From Stenogyne calaminthoides (lineage: Eukaryota > Streptophyta > Magnoliopsida > Lamiales > Lamiaceae): a stretch of 64,000 nucleotides of DNA. The notes beneath the pieces are model-generated. The model was not told where the DNA came from. It searched no databases and saw nothing but the letters and a program-made list of their open reading frames with translations. This document shows, in pieces, positions 11,653 to 22,088 of the stretch (its first letter is position 1; each line of letters starts with the position of its first letter). The translations under genes and the position numbers were made by a program. Location: positions 11,892,728 to 11,956,727 of the forward strand of contig JBBCBC010000016.1 in NCBI GenBank assembly GCA_037126765.1, given 5' to 3'.

Positions 11653-14094
11653 ATGGCCCTCATCATTCTTTTTCTCCTAATCCATGCATTAGAGCCCATT
11701 TATGCAAATCAAGAAGGTAAAGATTTAATCTTTACAGAATAATTTTTTTGTTATTTTGCAATTTTTTTTGTTTTTTTCTAAATGTTGGTTTAAAAACAGG
11801 GGATGCTCTGTATGCATTGAGGAGAAGTGTTGTTGATCCAGAAAATGTATTGCAAAGCTGGGATCCAACCTTGGTGGACCCCTGTACTTGGTTTCATGTC
11901 ACTTGTGATGCTGATAATAGAGTTACTAGGCTGTAAGTATAATTTTATTTTCATTTATGGCAAGATTATTTGGTAATATTTTGCTTACTTTTTGTTATGA
12001 TGGAAAATTTTGGAAGGAAATTAATTTGGTTTATTTTGCTTAAATTTGTAATTTTGTTGGTTTGCATTTTGTGTGTATTTTTTAACAGTATTAGTTGTTT
12101 TATTCAAAGGTATTAGTTGTTTTACTATAAAGTATTAGTTAATTGTGTTATTTATTTGACAGTGATCTTGGGAATGCAAATCTATCAGGGAAGCTTGTAC
12201 CTGAGCTAGGGAAACTAGAACGTCTTCAGTATCTGTGAGTACACATTCTTGAAATGGTTAATTTTCGTTTTTTTATGGTTAATAGTACTTAATATTATTT
12301 CAATATTTGATTCATTTAAATTAGTTGTGGTTCATTTAAATTAGACAATTAAATATAATAGGCAGTGCTTAGCTAGGCGGTTTACCAGTGTTATCTGATT
12401 ATCCCTCTCTTAATTATAAGAGAGTGAATTTAAACTGCCTGCAAAAGTGGTGTTCAATATTTTTTTTCTATGAAAAGATTAATCCTTTTAAAAAGCATCT
12501 GATCACTGAAAATGGGTAGGAATATATTAAATGACTGGTTAATAACTTAAAACGGAAACACAAAACAACCTTAATTCATATCCACCATGAATAGTAAGCT
12601 ACCAAAACCACCTAATTGCAATTTCGGCAAATTCTTGTATAAACCAGTTGTACATTGCAATTGGTGTGAATTTTTTAATGATATTAGTTAATTTCATTGA
12701 ACTATATTAATTGTTCTCATTGAACAATATTAGTTGTTTGCACTTAACAGTATTAGTTGTTTCTATTTAATGGTATTAGTTAATTTCATTGAACAATATT
12801 AGTTGTTCTCATCGGAGGATTAGTTGTTTCTATTTTTGAAATGGTTTTTTAGTTTGTTTGGAAGGAGGTTTAATTTGGTTTGTTTCTATTTTGAACACTA
12901 TTAGTTGTTTGCACTAAAAAATCATTTTATCCTCTCATCTACTTTGGAAAGGTCAATAATACCCTCAATTTAAAACCACTTTATCCCCTCAAATACTAAT
13001 AAAAAAATTATAGCTTTATACATTAAATATCGTATCTACAGTAAACGTCCAAAAGTGCTGGACGGAAGGAGTATTAGTTGTGCACCGGTTAAACGGTGCA
13101 GCTGGTGCGCACAAGTGTTGCTCCTGCAATTTTTCATTAGAAAGTGGTTTTGGATTTTGTTATTCCAAACCAGACATTTTTCCTTTATTATATTATTGAC
13201 TGAAGTGAGAATTAAGTTAATGGCGTGTGAAGGGCAGTAGCATCTGAAATGGCATTTAATAAAGCATTAATATAGTGAAGGTATTGTAGGTGATTTACGG
13301 TTTAATACGTTTACTGCAGGGAACTGTACATGAACAACTTGATGGGACCAATTCCAGCTGAATTGGGAAAATTGAAGAGTTTAATGAGCCTGGATTTGTA
13401 CCACAATAATCTCACTGGACCAATTCCTCCTTTCAAAAACCTTTCCATTCTCAAGTTCCTGTAAGCATTAAAATCAAGACGTACCGTGAAACTTGTTCAT
13501 AGTATGAAACTATAGCACTTATTAATTGATGCCACTGAATGCTGTTGATATTAGTTTATAAGAGTAGTAGTATCAATTTATAAGTGTAACGGTATCAGTT
13601 TCATATTATGAACAAGTATCACATGATAATTTGGCTAAAATCAATATTATTAAGTTACATCTTGTGTATGCTCAACTACTGATTTAAAAAAATGACGTTG
13701 TTTATATATTTGAATGGTAATTCACAAAATACCAAGACATTTTTCTGGGTAACCTCAAGATATTATATTATTTTTGAAATTTGATAAAGTGTCAGAAAAT
13801 TCTGCAAAAAAAATATTATAGCGATTTTTTGTAATGGCGTTGAATCGAATGATGTCTTCTTATTGCAGCGATGTGTCGAATAACAATTTGTGTGGTACGA
13901 TTCCAACGTCGGGCTCATTCTCCAAATTTACACAAGATAGGTAATAATGTGGTGAAACATTTGAAGTACTTGCTGGATTTTGATTTCCCTAAGGCTAATT
14001 TTGTCCTTTCTCTTGTAGTTTTGCAAACAATTCAAGATTAGAGGGGCCTGAGCTGATGGGGTTCGTGAGATACGACGTGGGAGACTGCAAATAA
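11653..14094 (+). CDS. Secreted leucine-rich repeat protein (SERK-ectodomain-like, LRR1/LRR2-type)
   Basis: Six exons: 11653-11716, 11800-11932, 12163-12234, 13320-13460, 13869-13940, 14019-14094; all introns are GT/AG and the spliced frame gives 185 aa. Residues 1-19 form a signal peptide (hydrophobic 'LIILFLLIHAL'). An LRRNT_2 cap follows, with 'VLQSWDPTLVDPCTWFHVTC' carrying the paired cysteines. Three to four LRRs come next (LxxLxxLxLxxNNLxGPIP), then a short tail 'RLEGPELMGFVRYDVGDC' ending in Cys. Exons 3 and 5 are exactly 72 bp, the one-LRR-per-exon pattern of the SERK family. There is no transmembrane segment or kinase, so it is probably apoplastic or at the cell surface. Relatives in other plants act in defence and development; a role here is inference. 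Compared with my recollection of family members of about 218 aa, it seems to lack one LRR. Confidence 0.93.
12085..12915. repeat. Dispersed 'tATTAGTTGTTT' repeats in LRR introns 2 and 3
   Basis: Copies of a roughly 22-bp unit, approximately 'aacagTATTAGTTgtttcatt', occur at 12085-12150 (intron 2) and 12680-12915 (intron 3, about 8-10 copies). They are the reverse complement of the array in the PDH E1 beta gene at 54893-55138. Intron 3 (12235-13319) is by far the longest intron of this gene because of this material. Confidence 0.7.
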
Positions 14095-14589
14095 ATGTTC
14101 TATTAGAATATGCATCTGTTGACTTAACTTGTTAGAAAAATTCCCAAAAATAAAATAAAATGTAGCATTTGAAACAATGTTTTTAAAACGGGCCTGAAAG
14201 CAGTTTGTTTGATGGCGTAGCTTTTGTTATGAAAGATGAAGCTCATGGTTTAATTGTGTATATTATAAGTCTGTCCCATGAAATGTAGTGCATATTCTTA
14301 TTTTAGCTTATTCTGAACAAAATTTGTTAGATGACACTAATTATATACAATACAAAATTTGGTCATATCAGCAACAAGCTATGTACTGTTGGCATACTCA
14401 TGCTATTCACAAATTTGTCTGTGAAATTTGCACTTATTCGCCAAAAAACATGATAGGAGATTATAACTTACACATATATATCTGAGAAACAAGGAAAAAA
14501 GTGTGTGTATCAATATGTGCTTCACAACATTCAAGATAGAAAAATAACTAATCACACATGTATAACCATTTTGCTCAATCACTTTCTTC
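14095..14589. other. 3' flank of the LRR gene
   Basis: Contains the probable 3' UTR, with A-rich AATAAA-like motifs around 14148-14160, followed by AT-rich sequence. The 65-aa frame starting at 14288 has no recognisable similarity and looks spurious. Confidence 0.5.
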
Positions 14590-14835
14590 TAGGGGTGAAA
14601 ACGGATCGGATATTTCCCGACCGATCCCGAGCGTTTATAAGAGTAAAACCGTATCCGGGCGGATTATTCGGATCTGTAGTTGACTTCGATTCGAATTGGA
14701 TTCTAATACATAATATCCGACCGTATTCGATTTTACCATATTTTATCGGATATTATCATGATATATTATCCGGATATCCGGATTTTTTTATTAAATATTA
14801 ATTTTATTAAGACATTAATTATTACTTATTAGTAT
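14590..14835. mobile_element. Truncated hAT-like element, same family as 6076-6923
   Basis: Starts TAGGGGTGAAAACGG, then the same cluster of ATCCGGA and 'CGGATAT' motifs, then the reverse complement of the inner flank of the first copy (ATTTTATTAAGACATTAA). The second terminus is missing: the similarity stops near 14835 and gives way to text copied from intron 4 of the LRR gene. Confidence 0.65.
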
Positions 14836-14877
14836 TACTCAACTACTGATTTAAAAAAAATGATGTTGTTTATATAG

Positions 14878-16430
14878 GCCCGGTGCCACCCACCACGCCA
14901 CCCAAACGAAATAACCTTCCACCCTAATACACAAATCTCATCGGCGCTTTTTTCAAAGACAGGAGAATAACCAATTTGTGATTGTTTGAAGATAATAAGT
15001 TTTGCTTTGATTAATCATGTTCTTATGGGATTTTCTTTTTTTTTTTATGTAGATTCCTATGTTAATTTTTCCATTTTGAAAGTTTGATTAATAACTTTGT
15101 GGATAGATTGATCTCAAAATTTGGTTCTGCAATTATTATTTGTTTATATACCTTTTGACTCAACCTTTAGTAGTTAGTTTGAAATGTCATTTTATTGTGT
15201 GCTCGTTATGTGTTTGATGAATTAATCAACGAAACTTATCTCGTTTGTGGTGTACTTTATGGTAAATGCATTCCAACGTAGAAGGTTGTTGACATTCTAA
15301 CTTAAACTATATGATCATTATAAGAATATAGTTTGACTATTTAATTTCATCAATAAGATATGAAACATGTATTAATTTATGGGCTTGGTATGCTTTGGAT
15401 TTTTGAGTGACATAAGAAATAAGATGAGATCATTTTGTCCATTTGAGACATTGTATGTTTTCTTTTTGTAAACCTTGATTTTTCAATGATTAGAGGGCCT
15501 GAATGGTGAGATTTAGTTTGATGAAATTACGTCACGTGGGTTGTGTCCGATTTTTTAGGGGTAAATAATTTTCATATCCCCAAATTGAATAACCATATAT
15601 TCATCTATCTCCGATGGTTAACTTATGTCTCAGAAAAATTTGTGAAGATGAAAATAAATGTTGTGTTGATCCTCCAACATGTTAACATATTGGTGTTTTG
15701 TTAAATAATGATCGGTTGCCTCCCCATCTTGAAAGCATTGTTTGTTTGATATATCATTTTCATTATATTTGTCAAGAAACATGAAGCGTCATGGTTATAA
15801 TCATAAGTGAATTACTAGAATATATTTAGCAGCTTAAAGTTATTCTATTTTTTTTTTAATGTCTGGACAAATGGAATGAGATCCACCATATTCTTATTTT
15901 AGCTTATGTCTGAACAAAATTTGTCCTAAATGACATCCATCCAAGAAATTATATTAGATCTCCACTTTAATTTAATCAATTAATTCAAGAAAACTCATTA
16001 ATTTTTCTACTTTGTTTCATATTATTTACCATTAATTCAAGAATATTCTTTGAAAATTGTTTATTCAGGAAATTTGTATCATCTACAAAAAATTTGCATG
16101 CATGTGATAAAGAAATTCGCCTCAAAAAGAAACATGATACATCGGAGGAAGATTATAAGGAAATCAAAGACATATATATTTGAGAAACAAACACAAAAAG
16201 GAGAGGTGAGAGTACAAATGGAACAACAAAGATTATGGAACCAAAGAACAAACACAATATTTTGTGCTTCCAACAACATTCAAAAGAAAAGAGAAAAAAC
16301 TGAACCCTTATAGGTACATCATGTATAAAAAATTTTTATAGCAATAATCATGCATCATCCTTTCAATATATTGAACATGAATTTTGTTGAGTTCATCAAG
16401 TTTTTAGCCCAAGTTTTCCAATGAAGAGCC
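14878..16430. other. Gene-free stretch
   Basis: AT-rich sequence starting with a small GC-richer piece (14876-14950, 'GGCCCGGTGCCACCCACC') that could be an old gene or element edge. 15890-15935 repeats text from 14300-14330 ('ATTCTTATTTTAGCTTAT'). 16050-16313 has a lysine-rich 87-aa frame that I do not recognise. No gene is supported. Confidence 0.45.
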
Positions 16431-16439
16431 GCAATCTGG

Positions 16440-17230
16440 GCTAATGGAATCTTTACACAAGAAAAGGAAAAAGCTATCTATTTCCCGTTGTCGCTGACAA
16501 CTATGGACATGTGGACATCAAATCAAAACAAAGGCTATATATATGTGTTCTCGGTGGATTGATGAAGATTGGGCATCAAATTCATGCATGTAGAGGACGA
16601 AACACTGTGTTGCTCAAGCATTCGGCCGTTGTGAGATGGTTTATTGAGAAGAAGTTGTTTTCTAACTTTGATAACGATCCGCAAATGACGAAAGATGTTA
16701 TTTCGGATTGGAAAAATATGCCCCTCATTTGTGATGGTATTTCTTTCATAGATTCCAAAAATGCCCTCGCATCTTGTTGCTAGAGATGGTCTTCTTTGTA
16801 ATTGCAAGTGCAAAAGAATATCCGTTTTTTTTGTAGCTATAAAGAGCTTCATTTGCGTCGTTTATCATTCGATTCAATGGATACAAAGGGTTTGCCAGAT
16901 GTATCGTTTATCTCAAATGCTTTAATTACAAGAATGGTTTTCATCTTAGTTCACCTCATGAAAAAGATTCTCCATCAAATGAAGAATGGGATAAAACTTT
17001 ATCTCTTTGCAAATGCCTGAAGAAATTCAATGATATTCTCGCCGTTTTTTATCCGGCGATCCAACCGCAAACTGCTTTTATCCTTTTGTCATTAAGCTTT
17101 TGTTAGAGAGTGGCTTGTTAGTGATATCATTAAGCAATGGCGATGTTTTTCAATAATAAATGTTTTCACGCGAGAGTTTTCTTGATCCTGGATTCAAGAA
17201 AAAGATCATAGAATTTTCATGGCGGTGAGC
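16440..17230 (+). pseudogene. Degenerate hAT transposase (RICESLEEPER-like) relic
   Basis: Three landmarks of plant hAT (ZnF-BED/RICESLEEPER type) transposases appear in the correct order but in shifting frames: 'MDMWTSNQNKGYIYV' at 16504-16548, 'EEWDKTLSLCKCLKKFNDIL' at 16981-17040, and 'LDPGFKKKIIEFS' at 17181-17219. Stops and frameshifts lie between them, so no functional protein can be made. The usual C-terminal dimerisation block was not found. Short segments between the landmarks match 18308-19350 instead (see the repeat entries). Confidence 0.65.
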
Positions 17231-18260
17231 TCGCATATCAAGTCAAGCTCGATAATGAAGATTGCTGACAAGTATATCATAGTGGCTCGGATGTCGCAAA
17301 AGGCGGTTTGTTTTTCATGGTGAAACCAAGCAAGTTCTATATTTATGGAAAAAGATTGAACTTGTTCTTCGCCGGCAACAACTAATGACTTGGAGAAATA
17401 CATGGTAGAACCTCCGTTAAAGGTCTCAATTTTTTGATATTTTGTCTTGGTGGAAGGGGTCATCAACAAGAATACCCTTTCTCTCTATTCACGAATCATC
17501 CGTTAGGTTTTATAGATCCATTTAAGTAGTGTTTCCTTAATATGGTAAAATTTTGTGGGATTGATTCGCCAAACAAGGTTTTTTTTTAACTGTCATTTTA
17601 TATTATAATTATGTATCTATAATTCTCTTATGCATTTTCTTATATAAATTTCGTGTCTCAAAAACAATATTGCATCCATTGTTGATCTTGAAGTTTTGGA
17701 AACACTTGTTGCAAATATGGAGATGAGGTTTATCATTATTACTTGTTATAATTGGTTTCGTTTCATTTAAATACTAATCGATTTAGGGTTGAAGAAGAAA
17801 TTGACAAAGCCCCTTCCAATTGATGAGGATCCGAGAGTTGAATCCTCCATGGATGTTCAATTTGTTTTTATTTTTCATTCAACCAATTTATGTTTGGTTT
17901 GTTTTTTTATGGAATTTTTTTAAACTTGGTTTGATGGTGTGCTTTATTCTTCATTAGCATTAGTTAAAAGAAACGTATGTATGTTGCTATGGTTTAAAAT
18001 GATCGATAATTCTGAGTTGATTGCTTTATTCATGCTTGGGTATAATTGTTTATATCTTCTTAGAGATGGCCCATCTCAGATATAGCTTTTTAGTTTTATA
18101 TTATCCGCAATAGTTATTCGAATTGGTTTCAAGGTGATATCCGTGATCCGAGGCTGAATAATATTCCGATTGATCCGGAATTTTTTCCAGATCCGAATGT
18201 AAGATGAGGGCATTTGTTCGCCGTTTTCAAAAAAAATTTATAGGACAAATTGGTAAATCA
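16567..18260. repeat. Interleaved repeat pair, copy 1
   Basis: Shares an ordered series of blocks with 18308-19350. Examples (copy 1 / copy 2): AACACTGTGTTGCT (16600 / 18329), TTCCAAAAATGCCCTCGCAT (16755 / 18419), GGCGATGTTTTTCAATAAT (17141 / 18652) with CACGCGAGAGTTTTC, TTGTTCTTCGCCGGC (17363 / 18792), TAGAGATGGCCCATCTCAGAT (18061 / 19201) and GATGAGGGCATTTGT (18206 / 19293). Copy 1 is longer: between the blocks it carries extra segments, some of which encode the hAT landmarks. Confidence 0.7.
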
Positions 18261-18307
18261 TTATCTTCCCGTTTGATAGCATAGACTCCAATTCTCGGTG
18301 GCCCAGG

Positions 18308-19350
18308 ATTGGGCCCAAGCCCGCGCTTAAACACTGTGTTGCTTCGGCCGAGTTATCGGGCCAATTTTGATGACATGAGAAATCGGATGCAAACAGTAAT
18401 GCGGGCATTTCTTATACATTCCAAAAATGCCCTCGCATATATATAGTGCAAAAACGTTTTTTTTTCATTTCATTTTTCATTTGCGTCGCTTTCATTCGGA
18501 TTCTGGAGGGTTCCGCTATCGTTTTCAAATGCCAAACTTTCATTTCTCTTAGTTCACCTCATGAAACTCTGGGCCGCCACCGCCTCACGGCGATTACTGA
18601 AAATTCTCCGGCGATAGTGGCTTCTCTCCCGTCATCGGACTTCGTTCTGCTGGCGATGTTTTTCAATAATATCTTTCACGCGAGAGTTTTCCCCTCTGGT
18701 TAAGGTGGTTCATGGCGGCGGCGCTCTTGCTCGCCGCTGAGTATAGTGGCTCGCGGCGGTTTCTTTTCATATCCACCGTTCTTCAGAGATTGTTGTTCTT
18801 CGCCGGCTCGTACGGCCCTATCTCGACATATTTCTTCTCCTATTCACGAATCTCTCTTAGGTTTTTGTTCTGGTGTTTCTTAATCTTTTGTGGAATTGAT
18901 TCGCTTTTTTATCTGCATTTGGTTAATTGAGTTCTGCCGGGGAATTAAGATTCAACAATTTGATCTTGCGTTTTGCCCCCTTTCAATCAAACAATCTTGT
19001 GGTCGTTTCATTTATTCGGCGATTTAGGGTTGGGAGCTCGTTGCCCCCTTCCAATAGAGGAAGAATCTTGCGGTTATTTCATTTATTTTTGGAGGTGTTT
19101 AGTTGGTGTTGTGCTTGCTGGTTTTTTTTCTGGTTTTACGGGCTTTTGTTCTAGTTATATCGTTGCTAGAGAGTAAAAATCGCCATTGAGATTTATTGTT
19201 TAGAGATGGCCCATCTCAGATGGGAGTGTAATACCCAGCAATGGTGGTTTCAAGGTGAGTGATGAGGCTGAAATTGTGGAATTGTGAAGAATGTTAGATG
19301 AGGGCATTTGTGCGTTTCAAAAAAATTCATAGGACAAATTGGTAATTTAC
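18308..19350. repeat. Interleaved repeat pair, copy 2
   Basis: The shorter, GC-richer copy. It has CT-rich, 5'-UTR-like text (18480-18960) and ends with the same 'CATAGGACAAATTGGTAA' sequence as copy 1. The open frames here (starting at 18446, 18712, 18927 and 18973) are hydrophobic, overlap one another and match nothing I know, so I do not call a gene. Confidence 0.6.
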
Positions 19351-19928
19351 CTTATGAATAGTGCTAAAGTGCTCCTCATAGTGTATTAATCCACGACAAT
19401 AATGTAGTAACCAAACAGCCGCTAAAAATCTGACTTAAAGTAATCTTGACATGGGATGTTATCTTGGTGAATCGGTGCGATTTCATCTCTATGCAACCAA
19501 ACAGGGTCTTAGTGATACTGAAAATTCTGAAAACAAGGACCTTGGTTATAATATAAGATCATGAAATGCAAATGAATAAACATCAATGCGTAAAATTAAT
19601 TTATTTTCAAACAATCAAATTCAGTGGTTTAGATTATAGAAATGAGAATAACTTACTTGATTAAATATGACAATTTCACTAACTAACTGCAGGATTAAGA
19701 TTGAACAACTGGTATTGGAATCAAACAAAGTATTTTGATAACTTATCTTTCAAGCATGCATTGAGAAACTCCAATTTTAGATAGCGAGATTTCTTTACCC
19801 CATCACATTCTGAATACACACAAACATAATAATTATCCAGATAAATGCTTGTAACATTATAACTACATCTATAACTATTCAACTGAATTTTATCTTTCTT
19901 TACAACAGAAAGATAGAGTGAATTTATA

Positions 19929-20220
19929 TAGGATTTAAATCAAAAAGGTCCCGTAACTTTGCACCTTTATTGAAAAGGTCTCGTATATATCACTTGTTTC
20001 AATTTAGTCCCGTATGTATTCAATTTGTGTCAATTTAGTCCCAAATCGCTGGAGACAAGTCAAACCAGTAAAAAACGATGTCGTTTTTGGCGCCTGTATC
20101 CTAATTTGTGACTAAATCGGCACAAATTGAATACATACGGGACTAAATTAGAACAAGTGATATATACGAGACATTTTCAATAAAGGTGCAAAGTTATTGG
20201 AAATTTTTGACTTAAATCCC
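19929..20220. mobile_element. MULE-type MITE with perfect 9-bp TSD (292 bp)
   Basis: The 9-bp direct repeat GAATTTATA flanks the element (19920-19928 and 20221-20229). Terminal inverted repeats of about 115 bp pair almost completely: GATTTAAATC, AACTTTGCACCTTTATTGAA, TATATATCACTTGT and AGTCCCGTATGTATTCAATT each occur on both arms in opposite orientation. Long TIRs with a 9-bp duplication indicate the Mutator-like superfamily. No coding sequence. Confidence 0.85.
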
Positions 20221-20466
20221 GAATTTATATATAGTTATGGGCTTTCAAAAGAAGACAGATAAGATTTTTAAAAATGATTCATCTACAGTGTAGCTCAATA
20301 ACAATAAATCCTCGTTTCCCCCTTATCATAGTGATAAGTGATAACACTTAATTTGCTTTCTGCCATTGCCAGATAACCTCCCTCCATGCATAAATAAAAT
20401 AACCTAATATAACATAATAGTTGAAAATATTGTGTAGCATCTAGAAAAACTATTGACACAAGTTAT

Positions 20467-21020
20467 TTGCCTTCAGAGAAAACGAGAAGTATTCCTGTTA
20501 AGCAAGAGAGACAGGGAGAGGTTGAATTTTTTGGAATGTATAAAATAACTAAGAAGCACACAAATTTTCATATAAAATATTTCACGACTAAGTGAGAAGG
20601 AGAAACAGGTAAAAACAGGGGTAAAGAGATTAAATATAGTGAGTGTTGTTTTGTTCATACGGTAACACATATTTCTTTTTATACATTTGTGTTCATATAA
20701 TAACACAAACTTGAGAGCGAATTTTTAATGTTTTACTTTTTATGTGAACTTTTTTTAAAAAAATTGTGTAATTGGGTTTTGCCCGCGAGGATCCGCGAAT
20801 TTTTTAGCTCCTTTTCAATTTACACTGATATTTCACGAGATGATAGGACATCATTCTTAAAAAAAAAACTAATTAATTGTCACATAAAATCAAATAAATT
20901 ATTTGGAATACATGCACAACAATTCAGCTCGTGAATTAACTAATAACTATTGATTTTGTTGATAACGCATAGCAAATTGCGTACCCAAATCGCACACTTT
21001 TGAGCTCTGATCACACTAAA
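20467..21020. repeat. Flanking duplicate, copy 1 (pairs with 26027-26460)
   Basis: The second half (about 20590-21020) matches 26027-26460 in order: 'GATTAAATA-AGTGAGTGT', 'CATTTGTGTTCATAT', 'ACTTGAGAG', 'TTTACGCTGATATTTCA' and 'CACACTTTTGAGCTCTGATC'. The pair brackets the broken BAR-gene duplicate, one copy upstream and one immediately at its 3' edge. Confidence 0.7.
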
Positions 21021-21386
21021 CTTTGAAATATGTGTTACCGTATGAGATGTATTTTGAGTTTACTAATTAAATTAATCATGTGAAGAAGCAGTGAGGAGAA
21101 AGTGTGAACTTTGTTTTAGCAAAAGTGAGGTAACAAAAGGGAAGCACTAACACAGAAAGTGTTCCACCATATCCTCAATCATACTGAAATGGAGTTGGTT
21201 CGAATTCAAATTGACATAAAAAAAATTAATCGACTTTACTAGTAATTAGCTAAAGTTATTGGGTCCCACCATTGCAAAATAATTGAACCCTGATCCATAT
21301 ATATAATGAATTTTCAAGAATATGTGATCTTAAAATTAATTGTAGAGAAGTTGGTGTGACCCGAAGATCAATTAATTAATTAATTA

Positions 21387-21520
21387 ATGTCTAGGAACTA
21401 TGACAATTGGGCGAGGCTGGTGGCAGCCGTCATAAAGAGACAGCAGATTTGGGAGCTGTGTCATCAACAATCAACAACTCCTAGCACTTGCTCCCAAGTA
21501 TCATCCATCTCCGATTTCAG
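21387..21520 (+). other. Possible orphan first exon (45 codons)
   Basis: An ATG opens a 45-codon segment beginning 'MSRNYDNWARLVAAVIKRQQ' and ending at CAG|GTCAACTG, a possible splice donor. The amino-acid composition (Trp, charged helix) looks more like real coding sequence than its surroundings. No downstream exon was found before the BAR pseudogene at 22089. It may be a captured gene fragment or a dead first exon; the family was not identified. Confidence 0.3.
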
Positions 21521-22088
21521 GTCAACTGCTTTGTTTTCTTTCAATTTCGCAACTCCATTCTTTACATCTGCTCTGTCTCTTCCATTCCAAACACTAGGGG
21601 CTGCTCTCAAAACTAGTTTGTATAACAAATGTTGTTCGCCCATTTTCCCCACTATCTCATATATAATATATATATATATATTATACACCTAAATATGATA
21701 ATTTCAAAGTTTAAATTCTAAAAAATGTGCTGAGTGAATAAGAGCATCCACATTAGTCCTTCCAATGAAAATTTAATTTAGATGGATGAAAGTTGATGTT
21801 TAAAATCATTGTAAATATTTATTAGATTGAAGAGAGAGTGTCATCCATCAACTGAAATGGATTGAGAGAGTGAAAATGTTTTAAACGGAATAAATAGGGA
21901 TATTCTAACCGCATTAACTTAGAAAAATATACTACTAGTTTAAAAACTTTTCAAAATAAAAATTAATAGTTTAAATTTTTTTTAAAAATAAAAATAGTTT
22001 AAGGGCTTTTGAAATAAATGTGATAGTTTAGGAGTTTTAGGTTTGTAAATGAAAACGAAATTGCAAAATTAGTTGGCATAGGCACGAT

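Noticed and set aside
18446..19176. Four overlapping hydrophobic open frames
   Set aside because: They overlap in different frames, match no known domain and lie in one copy of a diverged repeat pair.
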